Shown: piece by piece, positions 20,620-30,852 of the stretch
Layout: the number at the start of each line of letters is the position of its first letter
How positions within the stretch are numbered: position 1 is the first letter of the stretch
NCBI GenBank assembly: GCA_036924085.1
Contig: JAVGWX010000013.1
Coordinates: 42,051,893-42,115,892 of the forward strand
DNA: 64,000 nt
DNA from: Ariolimax columbianus
Taxonomy: Eukaryota > Mollusca > Gastropoda > Stylommatophora > Arionidae
Direction: 5' to 3'
Position numbers and translations under genes: made by a program
The notes under the pieces: model-generated
What the model saw: only the letters and a program-made list of their open reading frames with translations
What the model was told of the DNA's origin: nothing
The model's database searches: none

Positions 20620-20679
20620 ATCTTCTGAGATCTTGAATCTTTTCAACAGGGCTCTAAACTTCTGCTTGATATTCCGTTG
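20620..20679 (-). CDS. PACS internal exon (IKQKF.ALLKRFK)
   Basis: A 60-bp exon of 20 codons. Acceptor TATTCAAATCAG, strong donor GAT|GTAAGTATG. The product QRNIKQKFRALLKRFKISED matches the PACS block R.NIKQKFVALLKRFKVSDE almost residue for residue. Phase is 0 on both sides, so it joins 25409-25575 (ending PAVT) upstream and 17056-17204 (starting VLTTLDS) downstream. This is one of the most conserved parts of PACS outside the furin-binding region and makes the family assignment firm. Confidence 0.93.
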
Positions 20680-21590
20680 CTGATTTGAATAACAAAAACA
20701 TGAAACTTAAAAATACATAAGATACTCCTTGTTCACTTTCTATGACAGCCATACTCTTTCTCCTGTAGTGGAATGGTATTTTCTTTCCTGTGTCACTCAG
20801 TGTTAGTAGCAACATGGAAGGTTGATAATTCATAGGGTATTTTTAACCTTTACCATGAACGGGGCAAGCTATTATGTCAAAAAAAACATGGTCACTCCAT
20901 AATTAATGGCAAGAAAATACACCCAGAGATAAGAAAATTATTCTAGAGCACTGTCGTGCATTTACACCAGTTGAACACCCAGCCATTTCTAAAAATAGAC
21001 AATGCCGTCATTGCGGATGTAAACAAGCAAGATGGCTGGTTTAATTTGAAAGATAATTTTGAAATGATGTGTTCTCTTCTTTCTGAATGACTGTCGGATT
21101 ATTCCATTATTGCGGGTGATGCAGAAGGTAAGTTGTTGCAACATATTTTTCTGAGATAGATCTATTTAATTAAATTTTTTTTACCGTATTAAATACATTT
21201 GTAAGATAAAATAACAGACATGACGATCTTGTAAGAAACACTATCAGTGTTCTGTGACAATTTTCAAATTCCGAAAGTCCTGATTCCCCGCGAAATTGGT
21301 CAATTGAAATGTTGTTGCCGTTTGTCATTTTCACATTCATCTTCTTGTATCTCAGAAACTAACACACACACAACAATAACATCAACAAGTTCTTTATTTA
21401 TTTATGTCTCTACACACAAACAAATCATATTTATACAACAAAAAACAAAAAAGATACAGGCTCTCAAAATGAATAACATAGAAAAATGTGAAGCACTGAA
21501 GAACTTTCGTACTTTAAAAAAACATTCAGATTGGTGAAGGTTAAAATGACAATTTGTTGGTATGTATAGTCATGTTGAATAAATATTTTT
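20680..21590. other. AT-rich intronic DNA, nothing recognised
   Basis: No SINE, LINE or tandem structure that I can see. Small open frames at 21247-21537 look like chance. Confidence 0.5.
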
Positions 21591-21865
21591 CTTCTTCTTC
21601 TTATTTCGTCCTGAAAAAGACATTGTGTCATAGTTTCCATATTTAACACATAAGGTTTCAGCACAGCATATACCCTGGGCCAGATTTGCCTTCACTTTTC
21701 AATCCCCATTCTCTTAGCCTGGCTGCAGGCTTTTTCCAGGGCTGCCACTTGGTGGCAAAATAGAGTCTTGACAGCTCTGGTCCGCTGACCCTAAAACACG
21801 CAGAGAGCTATGATCTGTTGACTACTGGTCTCATTCACTGCGTCTTTGGCCATTACAAAATGTGA
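21591..21865 (-). repeat. Dispersed repeat DR-3, copy 3 (5' part, GAA tail)
   Basis: On the minus strand: GGACCAGAGCTGTCAAGACT, CAAGTGGCAGCCCTGGAAAA, GCCAGGCTAAGAGAATGGGG and finally a short (GAA)n. Related blocks are at 43440-43612, 48300-48390 (minus) and 63650-63820. The inner part is diverged, so the extent is approximate. Confidence 0.65.
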
Positions 21866-22344
21866 AGTTGAAAATAATGAGAGAAAACAAAAACCATGTA
21901 GTTATAATATATTTGATTATAGTAGTAGCCCCTTTCAGTCATGACTGACTAGAGGATGATCTGACAAGACTGATCTCTCCAGGTCATAAGCTTGGGCATC
22001 TTACTAGAAGAACAAGCTGTTGCCCATGCATCAGGTCTTTCCTCTCCACATAGCTAATTGATCGAGTGGACAAGCATTAGTCGATACAACCTGAAATCAG
22101 TAACGTTGCAGCAGTTGCCAGAACAGCGATAGAACCACCACTAGACTGCCTTAGGGACACTATCACCGGATTCTTTCTCAGGGTTCACTCCAAAAGCTTT
22201 TTCCTGTGAACAGGTATCCCACAAGGCGGTGGGGACTGTGAACCGTTTTTTACGGTAGCAATTTGTTAGGCCTGCTCAGCTGTTGTGTCCAAAAGGGGAA
22301 AGGGAAATTGGAAGCCGGGGGACGAGGAGGAGGAGGAGAGAAGC
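21866..22344. other. Unassigned, probably repetitive intronic DNA
   Basis: Contains CCCCTTTCAGTCATGACTGA and AGGATGATCTGACAAGACTG, which look like part of an uncharacterised dispersed repeat, but no second copy lies in the window. Confidence 0.35.
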
Positions 22345-22590
22345 GGCTTAAATTCCGAAGCTGCTGGGTTCACTCCCCAATCACAGCACCGGCTGTTATC
22401 CTGGGGAAGCAGACCCTTAGAAAATGCAGGGGGAAGAACACCCTTAAAAAATGCATGAGGAAGCAGACCCTTACATAAAATGCATGCCGAGGCCGGATGT
22501 ACTAGGCCGACATGCACAAAAAAAAACAAAAAAACATAGTGCAACCATACCATCTTTGGGGAATAGAAAAATAAGGCGAATGGTTTTTAA
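22345..22590 (+). mobile_element. tRNA-derived SINE-A, copy 2 (head decayed)
   Basis: Box A is lost in a purine-rich sequence. Box B region GGGTTCACTCCCC, then CCCTTAGAAAATGCAGGG, CCTTACATAAAATGCATG, TAGGCCGACATGCAC and CTTTGGGGAATAGAAAAATA follow in the SINE-A order. A middle block (CCCTTAxAxAATGCA) is tripled relative to copy 4. Confidence 0.8.
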
Positions 22591-23091
22591 AAAAAAAGTT
22601 GAAATGATCAATTTACAGGTCGAGTGACTGGTTATTGATTATTTTACGAGACTATATGATGAATGATGATGTTTATAATGCTTTCGTGGGTAAGTTTTGT
22701 TTATTTTATAATGATTTATATATTATACGAGGGCAAGCTAGTAAATAGGATATACAAAAATAACTAAATAAGATACTTGAAGACTATTTAATATTGTGCT
22801 GACATGTCCCCTTATTTTCCAACATCTCAATTACGAAAATTGATACATTTATCCCATCACCTTATCATAGGCTCAAAACCTGCAGCACATAAGTGTTTTG
22901 TCTGCTGTCTCAGCTACACTTACATCTCACGTTCAACATCTTCATCATCCATGACCATTTGCCACCAAGGTGAGTTTTTAGTGGATCAAACAGGTGAAAA
23001 TCACCGTAGACTTAACTGCGAGAACATTCTATTACAGTTGTTATACTGTCTATCGTCACTGTGGGGGCTCACTGTGTTCATTTCTCTGTGA
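22591..23091. other. Intronic DNA, nothing recognised
   Basis: Holds a 95-codon plus-strand open frame (22804-23091) of unknown nature; I see no motif or splice evidence to support it. Confidence 0.4.
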
Positions 23092-23255
23092 TTCATTGTC
23101 TACTGGTTAGGTCAAGTTCTCCTAGGCTCTAAACCTGTGACCACCACCAATTGTCTACTGGTTAGGTCAAGTTCTCTTAGGCTCTAGACATGTGACCGTC
23201 ACCAATTGTCTACTTGTTAGGTCAAGTTCTCCTAGACTAAACCTGTGACCAACAA
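23092..23255 (+). repeat. 57-bp tandem repeat, three copies
   Basis: Three units with ATTGTCTACTGGTTAGGTCA, AGTTCTCCTAGGCTCTAAAC and CTGTGACCACCACCA, increasingly diverged. Confidence 0.9.
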
Positions 23256-24568
23256 TTTTAGACAATTTGATCGCCATGTCCTGGGCTATTGTGTCTTTAT
23301 GACTGATCTCGAATGTCAGGGTACACAGAATGCTGGTTCACTTTTTCCAGGTCTGTTCAGAATGGTGATGGCTCTTTCCTAAGCACAGAGGGTGTGTACA
23401 GTGCTGGTTGCACCAAGGTTTTTAAATTGAGGTTTGTTTCTCTAGAGCCATTGTGTTTAGCCTGAGAGTTTGCACCCCAAGTCAACAGGATTTCCTCAAG
23501 CAGGATGTGGTTCTTCACCATGCACAACGGTCTTTGAGTATGAGACATTATGTAGACCAAGAGGCTAGCATCACAATGGTTGCTCCTTTTATGGATAAAA
23601 ATATTACGAGGTCTTGAGTGTGGTAGGGTTATCAAGATCTGTACATTATACACAGTATCTGTATGACCGACTTGGTTCCACCTTTTTGCAATAAAGTCAA
23701 GTTAAGGGAAGGGATCTGGCTAGCAAGATGGCCCTAAAAACAGTGCCATCATCAGCCTAACTTTTCTTAGACCCTAATTGGCACGGCCCTGTTATTTTCC
23801 AGTCATGCCTTCACCGTGGCATCGATACAAACCATTTCTGTTCAGAAAGCAACAGATAATGACTATGCCTACAATCAACAAGAACTATCTCTTTAGAGCT
23901 GATTATATACTTTTCAGTTACAAAGAGTTTATCAATGATCCAGATTCTTCCTATTATGTGTGTGAAGTTGATGGACAAGTGGTCTCAGGCAAGCCTGATT
24001 AATCATAGTGCATCTGTCACTATGTAAGTGGCTTTGACTTTCACTTTGTGACAACACTTTGTGAATAGCTAGAAAATTATTTAGCACTTACAGTTTTTAT
24101 ACTATTGTGTTATAAACATATAGATTTGGTCCTGGTCATCCTACATTCCAAACCTATTGGATGTCACACACCCAGCTGCCTTGCGGGAAATGCTTCGGAG
24201 GTAAACCCTGTGGAAAAATCTGTGTTCTATGCTATCTTCAGTCATCTCAATAATGTCTTACCACTGACCAAATGTAGCTCAGGACGAGAGAGTGAGGTTG
24301 ACAAATGGTGCAGTTTCTTCTTCACTTTAATTCAAATCATTGTGCTAGTCACCCATTTCAGCGCACACTGCAAAAGGAAAAGATTGTTCACACAGCTGAA
24401 CAGAGAGAGTGGTCTTCATCACATGTGATGGACGAACATCATTTTGCAGAATCTGAGTTTCCCTTGTTGACACAAAATTGGAACCACTGTTGAGCAGCGA
24501 TTGCAGTTCTAAGTTTAAAACAAAAATTGAAGAGCAAAACTGGTGTTTCAATGATGTTAGTTAGAACA
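23256..24568. other. Intronic DNA, nothing recognised
   Basis: 1.3 kb without a supported feature. Open frames at 23357-23653 (minus), 23778-24002 and 24105-24428 (plus) are short, lack motifs and show no splice context. Confidence 0.45.
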
Positions 24569-24842
24569 GGCAAAATATACTGGCCAAGACCATCACCTCG
24601 ACTTCCCCGTAGACTTCCTGATAATGGGCTGTTTTCATGGCAGCCTGGCTAACAAGGTTAGGGATCGACATAATTCCTGTAGTAGTGAGCGACACGCAGA
24701 TGAAGTCAAGCACAGCACAACCACCTGGAGAACACCGGTCCACCTTCAACAGAATGCTTGGGATGTCAGAAAAGCTACAACAAACTGCAACTAAGCGTCC
24801 TTTTTAAGATGCGCAAAAGGGTAAATATAACCAATTGGGACA
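24569..24842 (-). repeat. Dispersed repeat DR-1, copy 3 (minus)
   Basis: Reverse complement of the DR-1 order: AGGCAAAATATACTGGCCAA, GGGCTGTTTTCATGGCAGCC, GAAGTCAAGCACAGCACAAC and GCGTCCTTTTTAAGATGCGC. It faces copy 4 head to head, with the 5' ends almost touching at 24842/24843. Confidence 0.85.
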
Positions 24843-25140
24843 ATTGTTGTGGATCCTGAAAAAGACGTTTAGTAGCAGTTTGTTGTAGCTTTCCTCACAT
24901 TCTGAGCATACTGATGAAGGTGACCAGGGTCCTCCAGGCGGTTGTGCTATGCTTGGCTTTATTTGCATGTTGCTCACTACTAAGGAGGGTCACGTTGATC
25001 CCTCACCTTGTTAGTCAGTCTGCCATGAAAACAGCCCCTTTGCAGGAAGGACTGTGGGGAAGTCGAGGCGAGGGTCATGTCCAGTATATTTTGCATGACC
25101 CTAACTAAGATGTCTGATTAGGATGTTTTGCCTGACCAGG
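24843..25140 (+). repeat. Dispersed repeat DR-1, copy 4 (plus)
   Basis: TGGATCCTGAAAAAGACGTT, TCCTCCAGGCGGTTGTGCTA, GTCTGCCATGAAAACAGCCC and TATTTTGCATGACCCTAACT in DR-1 order, directly abutting the inverted copy 3. Confidence 0.85.
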
Positions 25141-25149
25141 ATTTAGTCT

Positions 25150-25345
25150 TCATACCCATCATCTTCTTGTCAATCGACCATTTTTCTCCAAGCAGTGATG
25201 TAATGCTAAATTCTCTTCAGTCCTTTCCAAGTCTCCCTATGTTTTTCTTGTATTGACCTCTACGTCTCTTCTCCACATGTTCTTTGGCCTTCCTTTGTCT
25301 CTTTTTCCCTTGGGGTTCCACAACATAGACTGCCTGCCCGGTGAT
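25150..25345 (-). pseudogene. RTE-like LINE fragment (KRKRGRPKNTWRRD region)
   Basis: The minus strand reads TPREKETKEGQRTCGEET, a stop, RSIQEKHRETWKGLKRI. This fits the basic NPQGKRKRGRPKNTWRRD...W segment near the C-terminus of RTE-like LINEs after loss of several residues. It is short and diverged, so I am only moderately sure. It lies between DR-1 copy 4 and the next PACS exon. Confidence 0.5.
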
Positions 25346-25408
25346 ACTGCCTTAGGGCTTTCATAACAAAAACAAGCTGCTCAGAAATCGATCAATGTTT
25401 GCACTCAC

Positions 25409-25575
25409 AGTGACAGCTGGCCGAATCTTGGACCTGCTGTGTTTTCTCTGTCGGGCTCTCACTTCATGCTCCGTCATTGTTGGCTCACTGTCACTCATGT
25501 CATCATTGGATGAGTAGTCATTGTATTCCTGCCCGTCATCATCATCACTGTCATTGTCGATATCTGGCGAGCGGT
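25409..25575 (-). CDS. PACS internal exon (DRSPDID, acidic region)
   Basis: A 167-bp exon. Acceptor TTTACTTTCAG, consensus donor ACT|GTGAGTGC. It enters in phase 1 (the first codon, GAC, is split G|AC with exon 42541-42694) and leaves in phase 0. The product starts DRSPDIDNDSDDDDGQEYND, then has SSNDDMSDSEP, and ends in a basic stretch ARQRKHSRSKIRPAVT. PACS proteins have the same order: DRSPDIDNYSEEEE, an acidic serine-rich autoregulatory part with casein kinase 2 sites, then a basic stretch before NIKQKF. The acidic Ser-Asp clusters here are likely CK2 sites (inference from the family). Confidence 0.93.
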
Positions 25576-26279
25576 CTGAAAGTAAAGTAATGGTGAATCA
25601 TCCGTAAGGATAGACAATGAAATAAATGCATTACAACGCATGTAAAACAAAAACCTGTGTGCACAAAAATAAATAAGTACTGAACCAAAATACCTCACAC
25701 AAAAATATTTGAGTAATACACAAACAAAAGCTGTGTGAATTCATTTTTAAGGTATCAAATTTACCCATTTTAAGTTAGCCCATAAATTAAAATCTAATTT
25801 AACTCTTCCCCTCCTGAATATTTTGGAGTAATTTATTCTTGCATTGTAAAGTAGAACTAAGTAGTGCAGGTACACTTATAGATTAAAAAACACCTGGTAT
25901 GGAGAACGTTTTATGTAGTCTATGTATCAGCTTTATGGTATTGTAGGAAAGTTTGTGAACCGATACATAGACTCTATGTAGTTAAGTTCATTTTCTTTCC
26001 TCACAAGTTTGAGAAGAAAAAAACAAGCACCACAATTAAAGACATATTGATATAAAGCACAGATAGTAAGTTGAAATGAAGAAAATATCACATTCCTTTC
26101 ACTGACGGGGTTGCAAGAAATTTGAGTGAACAACATAAGGAACTTAGTAGGTCATGCACAATAAAATTATCCACTTTAAAATGATATGTTGCAATATTTA
26201 TTTTAAAAGAAAATACATAAAACGTAATTATAAATAGCCATGGCAATGCAGAGAATCAAAAAGGCTGAAGAAATGATGG
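25576..26279. other. AT-rich intronic DNA, nothing recognised
   Basis: Start of the 17-kb intron upstream (in gene sense) of exon 25409-25575. No repeat or gene seen. Confidence 0.5.
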
Positions 26280-26715
26280 CAGAACACCAACAAAACGACA
26301 TAAGTGAAAGTCTGAAGAGCCTGTGAATCATGGACAATTATCAAAACTTCTAGACAAAGAATCAAAACCCTTGAGTCAAAATGTTACAGAAAGATCCTCA
26401 GAATACCCTGGACAGAGAAAAAGACACATATAGACATTCGGCAAGAGTTGAACATAGACGAGAACTGGTTTATCAATTCCATTTTGACAAGAAAATGTAA
26501 ATACTTTGGTCACATCAAGAGACACAATGGTCTTGAGAGACAGTGATGGAAGGTATGGTGAAGGCCAACGAGGCAGGGGTAGACCAAAAAGCCGATAGCA
26601 CCAGAATATCCAGGAATGCCTGGGTATGACTGGCGGAGGGAAGTATTGGCAAGTAAAAGAGTTTCTTTCAGACAAACTGTGATGGGAGTGACGAAGGACA
26701 TACTTCGTGATGATG
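26280..26715 (+). pseudogene. LINE fragment, ORF2 C-terminus (GHIKRHNGLER lineage)
   Basis: Over several frames the plus strand reads VKMLQKDPQNTLDREKD, LYQF/FINSILTRKCKYFGHIK, then RHNGLERQ, EGMVKANEAG and SFRQTVMGVTK. This is the tail of a LINE lineage with motifs W.EKKTN.E...L, YFGHIKRHNGLERTVMEGMV and SFRQTVM. The copy at 43800-44290 (minus) is the same lineage. Stops and frameshifts show it is old. It ends right at the target of LINE-A copy 3, which inserted 3 bp downstream. Confidence 0.8.
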
Positions 26716-26730
26716 ATAGATTAACCCTTT

Positions 26731-29022
26731 CTTCTTCTTCTTCTTCTGCGTACACAGTCAGACAGTAACCATTATTTTTTCGAAAAAAGCGGCGGTCATC
26801 CTGAGACTCTCGCCACTACCATAGAGCTTGTCTTGCAGTTCCACTGGCAATGGCCACATCTGCTCTCTCTGATCCTCGTATGTCGGGCAGTTCTGCAGCA
26901 GATGTTCAGTGGTCATTTTACCAGTACCGCACGGGCATTCGTCGGTACACCCTATCTTCAATTTGTTGAATAGGTGGTACCTCAGTCTGTTGTGGCCAGT
27001 GCGAAGTCTGAAGACAACGACCTGCTCTCTTCGGTTCAACTGGTAATAGGCATCGTTTTTGGTGTAACCAGTATGTTCGGTTTCCCATTTGGTCATGTAC
27101 CTGGTTTTGATAAGCCGTTTTGACTCTTCGTACGTCATACTAGTATCTGTTTGTGGTAGCCTTGCACCTTCTTTTGCCAGTCTGTCTGCCTCCTCGTTGC
27201 CTTGGATGTTGCAGTGTGACGGAACCCACTGTACCACTACCCTTTTTGGTGCGGACTGCTGGCACAGTTTGCAGAGTGCTGCTCTTAGGTCATTAAGCTC
27301 AGTGTTTTTCTGGCTTTTTAGCGCTGCGACTACGGCGAGAGCATCTGTCAGCAGGACTATATGGCTCTCATTTTCACTGTGCGTTACCATTTCTTCCACT
27401 GCCGCCCTCAGTGCCTCTGCCTCCGCTCTGAAATTGCTTGTGTACTTACCAGTAGCGAATGACAGTGTTATTTTTCTGCCATTTGGTAGGTTCAGGAATG
27501 CTCCTGCCCCTCCGTTCTGTGTAGTGTTTGTTACAGAACCGTCGGTGTATGCATGGGTCCAGTCCATGCTTGGGTAGCTTTTCGTTATGAAGCTTAGGGT
27601 AGTGTCTCTCCTTTCTTTTTCAGTCTGGCAGTTTTTGTTTGCAATACCTGGTATATTTTCTACCACCTCTGGAAATATATCCTGCCTCCAAGTAGGTTTT
27701 CGTACAGTAGTGATGGGTTTTGGTGTTGTTAGTGCGTTTATGGGATCTTCGTGCATCTTTGCTTTGGCTATTTCTGCAAAGTTTCTCCGCTTTAGTTTCC
27801 CAGTTCCCAAATTGTTTAGTCTCTGGTACATTGGGTGGTCCGTCAGTCTTCGGAGTTTCTCTGACTGCAGCTGGGCTCTGCAGTCTCTTCTGTCGGTCAT
27901 GGATTGCAGTTTTGTAATCTTTTCAAGTTCTACAATTGGCGTTGACTTCATGCCACCTGTTATAATTCTCATGGCTTGGTTTTGAAGTTTGTTAACTTTA
28001 TCGAAGTTCGCCTTCGCTGCTGTTGTCCATGCCGCAATGCCATACTCGAGAACTGGTCTCACTCTTCCAGTGTACAGTTTCTTTAGTATGCCTTCGTCTG
28101 CTCCCCAGCTTGTGCCAGCAAGTTTCCTCATGATCGCCATTCTTTCTCTGGCTTTCATTCGGTTTCTCTCAATCTGACTTTTCCATGTCATGCGCCGATC
28201 AAATGTGACTCCCAGATAGGTTGGGTTGTCGTTTGGCTGCAGGATTTTGCCATTTAGGCTTAATTTGGTACTTTGGGGTTTTAATGAGAGCGAGAATATT
28301 GTGCACGTGGTTTTCTCCTCGTTTATTTTGACCAGCCATGAGTTCTCCCACTCTTCCAGCGATGTTAGGGCCGTCTGCATCCGATTTCTTGCTATGGTGA
28401 GATTCTTTTCAGAGGTCCACATAGCCAGATCGTCTGCAAACATTGAGCTATGGACTCTTCTTGGTATATTCTCTGTAATATCGTTTATATATACCAGGAA
28501 GAGTGTGGGTGACAATACTCCCCCTTGGGGTACTCCCTGCTCGAGTGTCACCTTTTTGCTCATCTGCCCTTGTACTTGGACTCTGGCCGTTCTTTGTTTG
28601 AGGTAGTGGTTGATCCACTTGTACATCTTCCCACAGACATCACTTCTTCTTAGCTTGACTCTAAGTCCATCCTTCCAGACTTTGTCAAATGCCTTTTCCA
28701 GATCCCCCCAAACAGCTACTGTGTGTTTCTGTGCCTGGTAGGCATCTTCTATCTCCTGGGCTATGAGGATGACCTGGTCCTCAGTGGATCTGTGCTGTCT
28801 AAAGCCGGCCTGCTGTGGAATTAGTATTCGTTTTTCTTCCAGATGCCACATCAGTCTGGTGTTTATCATCCGTTCCATCAGCTTGCCGACACAGCTCAGT
28901 AGGCTTATGGGCCTGTATCCATTTGGATCTGTTTTGTCCTTTCCTGTTTTTGGTACTGGTACCAGTATTGCATCTTTCCATGCCTGGGGTACAATACCCC
29001 TTTTCCAGCTTTGGTTCAGGCC
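26731..29022 (-). mobile_element. LINE-A copy 3, young 5'-truncated insertion
   Basis: A 2.3-kb minus-strand element flanked by perfect 13-bp TSDs AGATTAACCCTTT (26718-26730 and 29023-29035). The 3' end is (GAA)n after the near-palindrome CTGTGTACGCAG. The 5' end is truncated within the RT domain. The whole retained coding part is open without a stop, unlike copy 2. This is the freshest LINE-A in the window and shows the family was mobile recently. Confidence 0.95.
26758..29022 (-). CDS. LINE-A ORF2 (RT plus RNase H), uninterrupted but truncated
   Basis: The frame is open from the truncation point at 29022 to the stop (about 755 codons; the first Met is at 28878). In order: VPVPKTGKDKTDPNGYRPIS (RT motif 1-2), QAGFRQHRSTEDQ, GDLEKAFDKVWKD (catalytic Asp; the residue before it is Gly where copy 2 has Val-Trp-Val-Asp context), LEQGVPQGGVLSP, SMFADDLAMW (catalytic DD), TYLGVTFDRRMTWK, RPVLEYGIAAW, then RNase H with HAYTDGSVT, FRAEAEALRA, LLTDALAVV and NEEADRLAKEGA, and the CPCG...TEHLLQNCP tail. 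All RT and RNase H catalytic residues seen are intact. Without the endonuclease and RT N-terminus it cannot act alone. Confidence 0.93.
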   Translation of the reverse strand, partial: GLNQSWKRGIVPQAWKDAILVPVPKTGKDKTDPNGYRPISLLSCVGKLMERMINTRLMWHLEEKRILIPQQAGFRQHRSTEDQVILIAQEIEDAYQAQKHTVAVWGDLEKAFDKVWKDGLRVKLRRSDVCGKMYKWINHYLKQRTARVQVQGQMSKKVTLEQGVPQGGVLSPTLFLVYINDITENIPRRVHSSMFADDLAMWTSEKNLTIARNRMQTALTSLEEWENSWLVKINEEKTTCTIFSLSLKPQSTKLSLNGKILQPNDNPTYLGVTFDRRMTWKSQIERNRMKARERMAIMRKLAGTSWGADEGILKKLYTGRVRPVLEYGIAAWTTAAKANFDKVNKLQNQAMRIITGGMKSTPIVELEKITKLQSMTDRRDCRAQLQSEKLRRLTDHPMYQRLNNLGTGKLKRRNFAEIAKAKMHEDPINALTTPKPITTVRKPTWRQDIFPEVVENIPGIANKNCQTEKERRDTTLSFITKSYPSMDWTHAYTDGSVTNTTQNGGAGAFLNLPNGRKITLSFATGKYTSNFRAEAEALRAAVEEMVTHSENESHIVLLTDALAVVAALKSQKNTELNDLRAALCKLCQQSAPKRVVVQWVPSHCNIQGNEEADRLAKEGARLPQTDTSMTYEESKRLIKTRYMTKWETEHTGYTKNDAYYQLNRREQVVVFRLRTGHNRLRYHLFNKLKIGCTDECPCGTGKMTTEHLLQNCPTYEDQREQMWPLPVELQDKLYGSGESLRMTAAFFEKIMVTV

Positions 29023-29035
29023 AGATTAACCCTTT

Positions 29036-29219
29036 CAAATTGCAACAAATGAAATGTGAAGCCGGTCCTGTTACATGGCTCAGAGACTTGACATAAAATA
29101 AGAGTATTACATCCAGACTGCAGACCAGTCTGTTTGTCACATACTATGTGTTATATGAGAAAAGGTAATGGTAAACACAGATCTTTGGGAAAGAACATAA
29201 CAACAAACAATAGACCAAT
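29036..29219. other. Intronic DNA
   Basis: Short stretch after LINE-A copy 3; nothing recognised. Confidence 0.35.
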
Positions 29220-29335
29220 AGAGCAGGAGATTGGGCGGGGGCTGTCGAGATGTATAGGACACTCTCAAGAAGAAGCGGACAGTGCAACCAGGCATGCACT
29301 TAGTTGGCATCCACAGGGAAAAATTTGAGTGCGGA
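29220..29335 (+). pseudogene. Tiny RTE-like LINE fragment
   Basis: Plus strand EIGRGLSRCIGHSQEEADSA then TRHALSWHPQGKI fits the WRWIGHTLRK....TRQALTWNPQGKRKRG block of RTE-like LINEs. About 35 codons, no ends seen. It may belong to the same old insertion as 29945-30265. Confidence 0.6.
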
Positions 29336-29944
29336 GAGCAACAAACAATCAAGCAGGCAGTCAGTTCAATCAAAATCTCATCTGTAGAACTGAAGAAGGT
29401 GGCACAGAATAGGGAGCATCTGGTCTGATGTAACGTTATAATCCAATGGAACCAAGGCAAATAAATGATAAACTGCTAAAAATAGTTGCAAACTGCTTGT
29501 GCAGCCTTACCAATGACAACAATGAAGAGAACCTTAAAATAGAAGAGAAATTGATAGCCATCCATTGTTTCAATATATGCTATTCATTTCAAACGCAGCT
29601 GCAGGTCTGTGGTTAATGTTTGCACCATGTGTTCTCAAATGCTAATAAATTGAAAGACCAGACTTAATCTCACAATGAAAATTTCAAATACTTCTGAGGG
29701 CATGGAGAAACAAAGCATACATTAGCATTGACAACTGATTAATCTGACAAGTGTATTGAATGTTTTTCTCCATTTCCAGAGTCTGGAATGAATAATTTAT
29801 TGCTTCCTTCGCATTCCATGTAAAATGGAGAGCAGAATGAGCATTTGATAAACAAAGGCATGAATTTTTACAATTAATATATGTCTGGTTTCCCATAAGC
29901 AGAAAAACCTTACAGTGAAATATAAACAGTGGAATCAACAAAGC
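29336..29944. other. Intronic DNA, nothing recognised
   Basis: No recognisable motif, SINE or array. Confidence 0.4.
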
Positions 29945-30265
29945 GAGGATTGAAGATCAATGTGAACAAAACAAATGAAATGAAAATAAATAACAACCAA
30001 AACAATTCCATTAAGAATGATGATCAGTTGTACATGTTTGGGAAATAACATAAAGGAGCAAACTAGTACTAACAAAGCCAGATTACTACTAACTCACATT
30101 GTCCAAAATGGACAGCATGGACATGGAACTCTACAACATTCTCCATTGAAAAGAAAATTAGGCTATTCAAAACCAGTGTAAAATCAGTTCTACTCAATGG
30201 CTTGAAAGCATCTTTTGCCTATAAGCTCAGAAAAGATTACACAACTGGAAAAATCCAGGAGATAT
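29945..30265 (+). pseudogene. RTE-like LINE fragment (post-RT segment)
   Basis: The plus strand reads GLKINVNKTNEMKINNNQNN, then over stops NSTTFSIEKKIRLFKTSVKS and VLLNGLKASF. This matches the RTE-like block GLKIN..KT..M..N, then W.S..LS.KTKLR.F..NVKSVLLYGSETW. At least three stops and a frame change show it is a relic. No 3' tail is visible because DR-2 starts about 220 bp on. Confidence 0.75.
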
Positions 30266-30483
30266 GGTAAGAAATATGACTGACTCTATTATGATAAAGG
30301 ACAGATTAAAAAAGTTGTGCAACAATGGCAAAAATGTATCCATGTGCAGATATAAATTCCGATCACAACCTGCAGTGATTAAAATAGCCATCTGACGGAA
30401 AAATACAGAAAGAAGATAAACAAAGGATCCCCAACTAGATATATCCCCATTAAAACAGGCAAACATTAAACAGAAATACCTCG

Positions 30484-30852
30484 AAGTCCTGAGTGGCCCA
30501 CCGGGGTCTTTATGTATAGCAAGGACAATAATAGACAGCTGCCCAGCAGAGAGCATGTCGTAAGAGGCGACTAACTGTGTGACATGGCACAACACTGGCC
30601 ATGGTTAGGTGGTTTATTAAGAGCAGCATAGATGGCGCCTACAGGCTATGGGTTTGATTTGCTCTAGTATTTGAGTCTATTAAGATGAACTTGCACATCA
30701 GTTAAACACCCTTGTCTCAATGTAGCGGAGCAAAAAGCTGCTAGAGCCTAGACCGCTGAGCAGGAAATCCTCCGCCTGGATACATCCAGCTCACACCAGA
30801 GAATGGACCTGCACAGAGGCAGTAGAAGTACAGGTTGACTATGACTAAGACC
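30484..30852 (+). repeat. Dispersed repeat DR-2, copy 3 (uninterrupted)
   Basis: The best reference copy, about 370 bp: CTGAGTGGCCCACCGGGGTC, GCAGAGAGCATGTCGTAAGA, AGAGCAGCATAGATGGCGCC, TTGAGTCTATTAAGATGAAC, CTAGAGCCTAGACCGCTGAG and GAAGTACAGGTTGACTATGA. No Pol III boxes or coding capacity were found. Confidence 0.88.

Noticed and set aside
22804..23091. Plus-strand frame of 95 codons
   Set aside because: No motif or support; composition not convincing.
23778..24002. Plus-strand frame of 74 codons
   Set aside because: Short, no family, no flanking splice signals on the plus strand.
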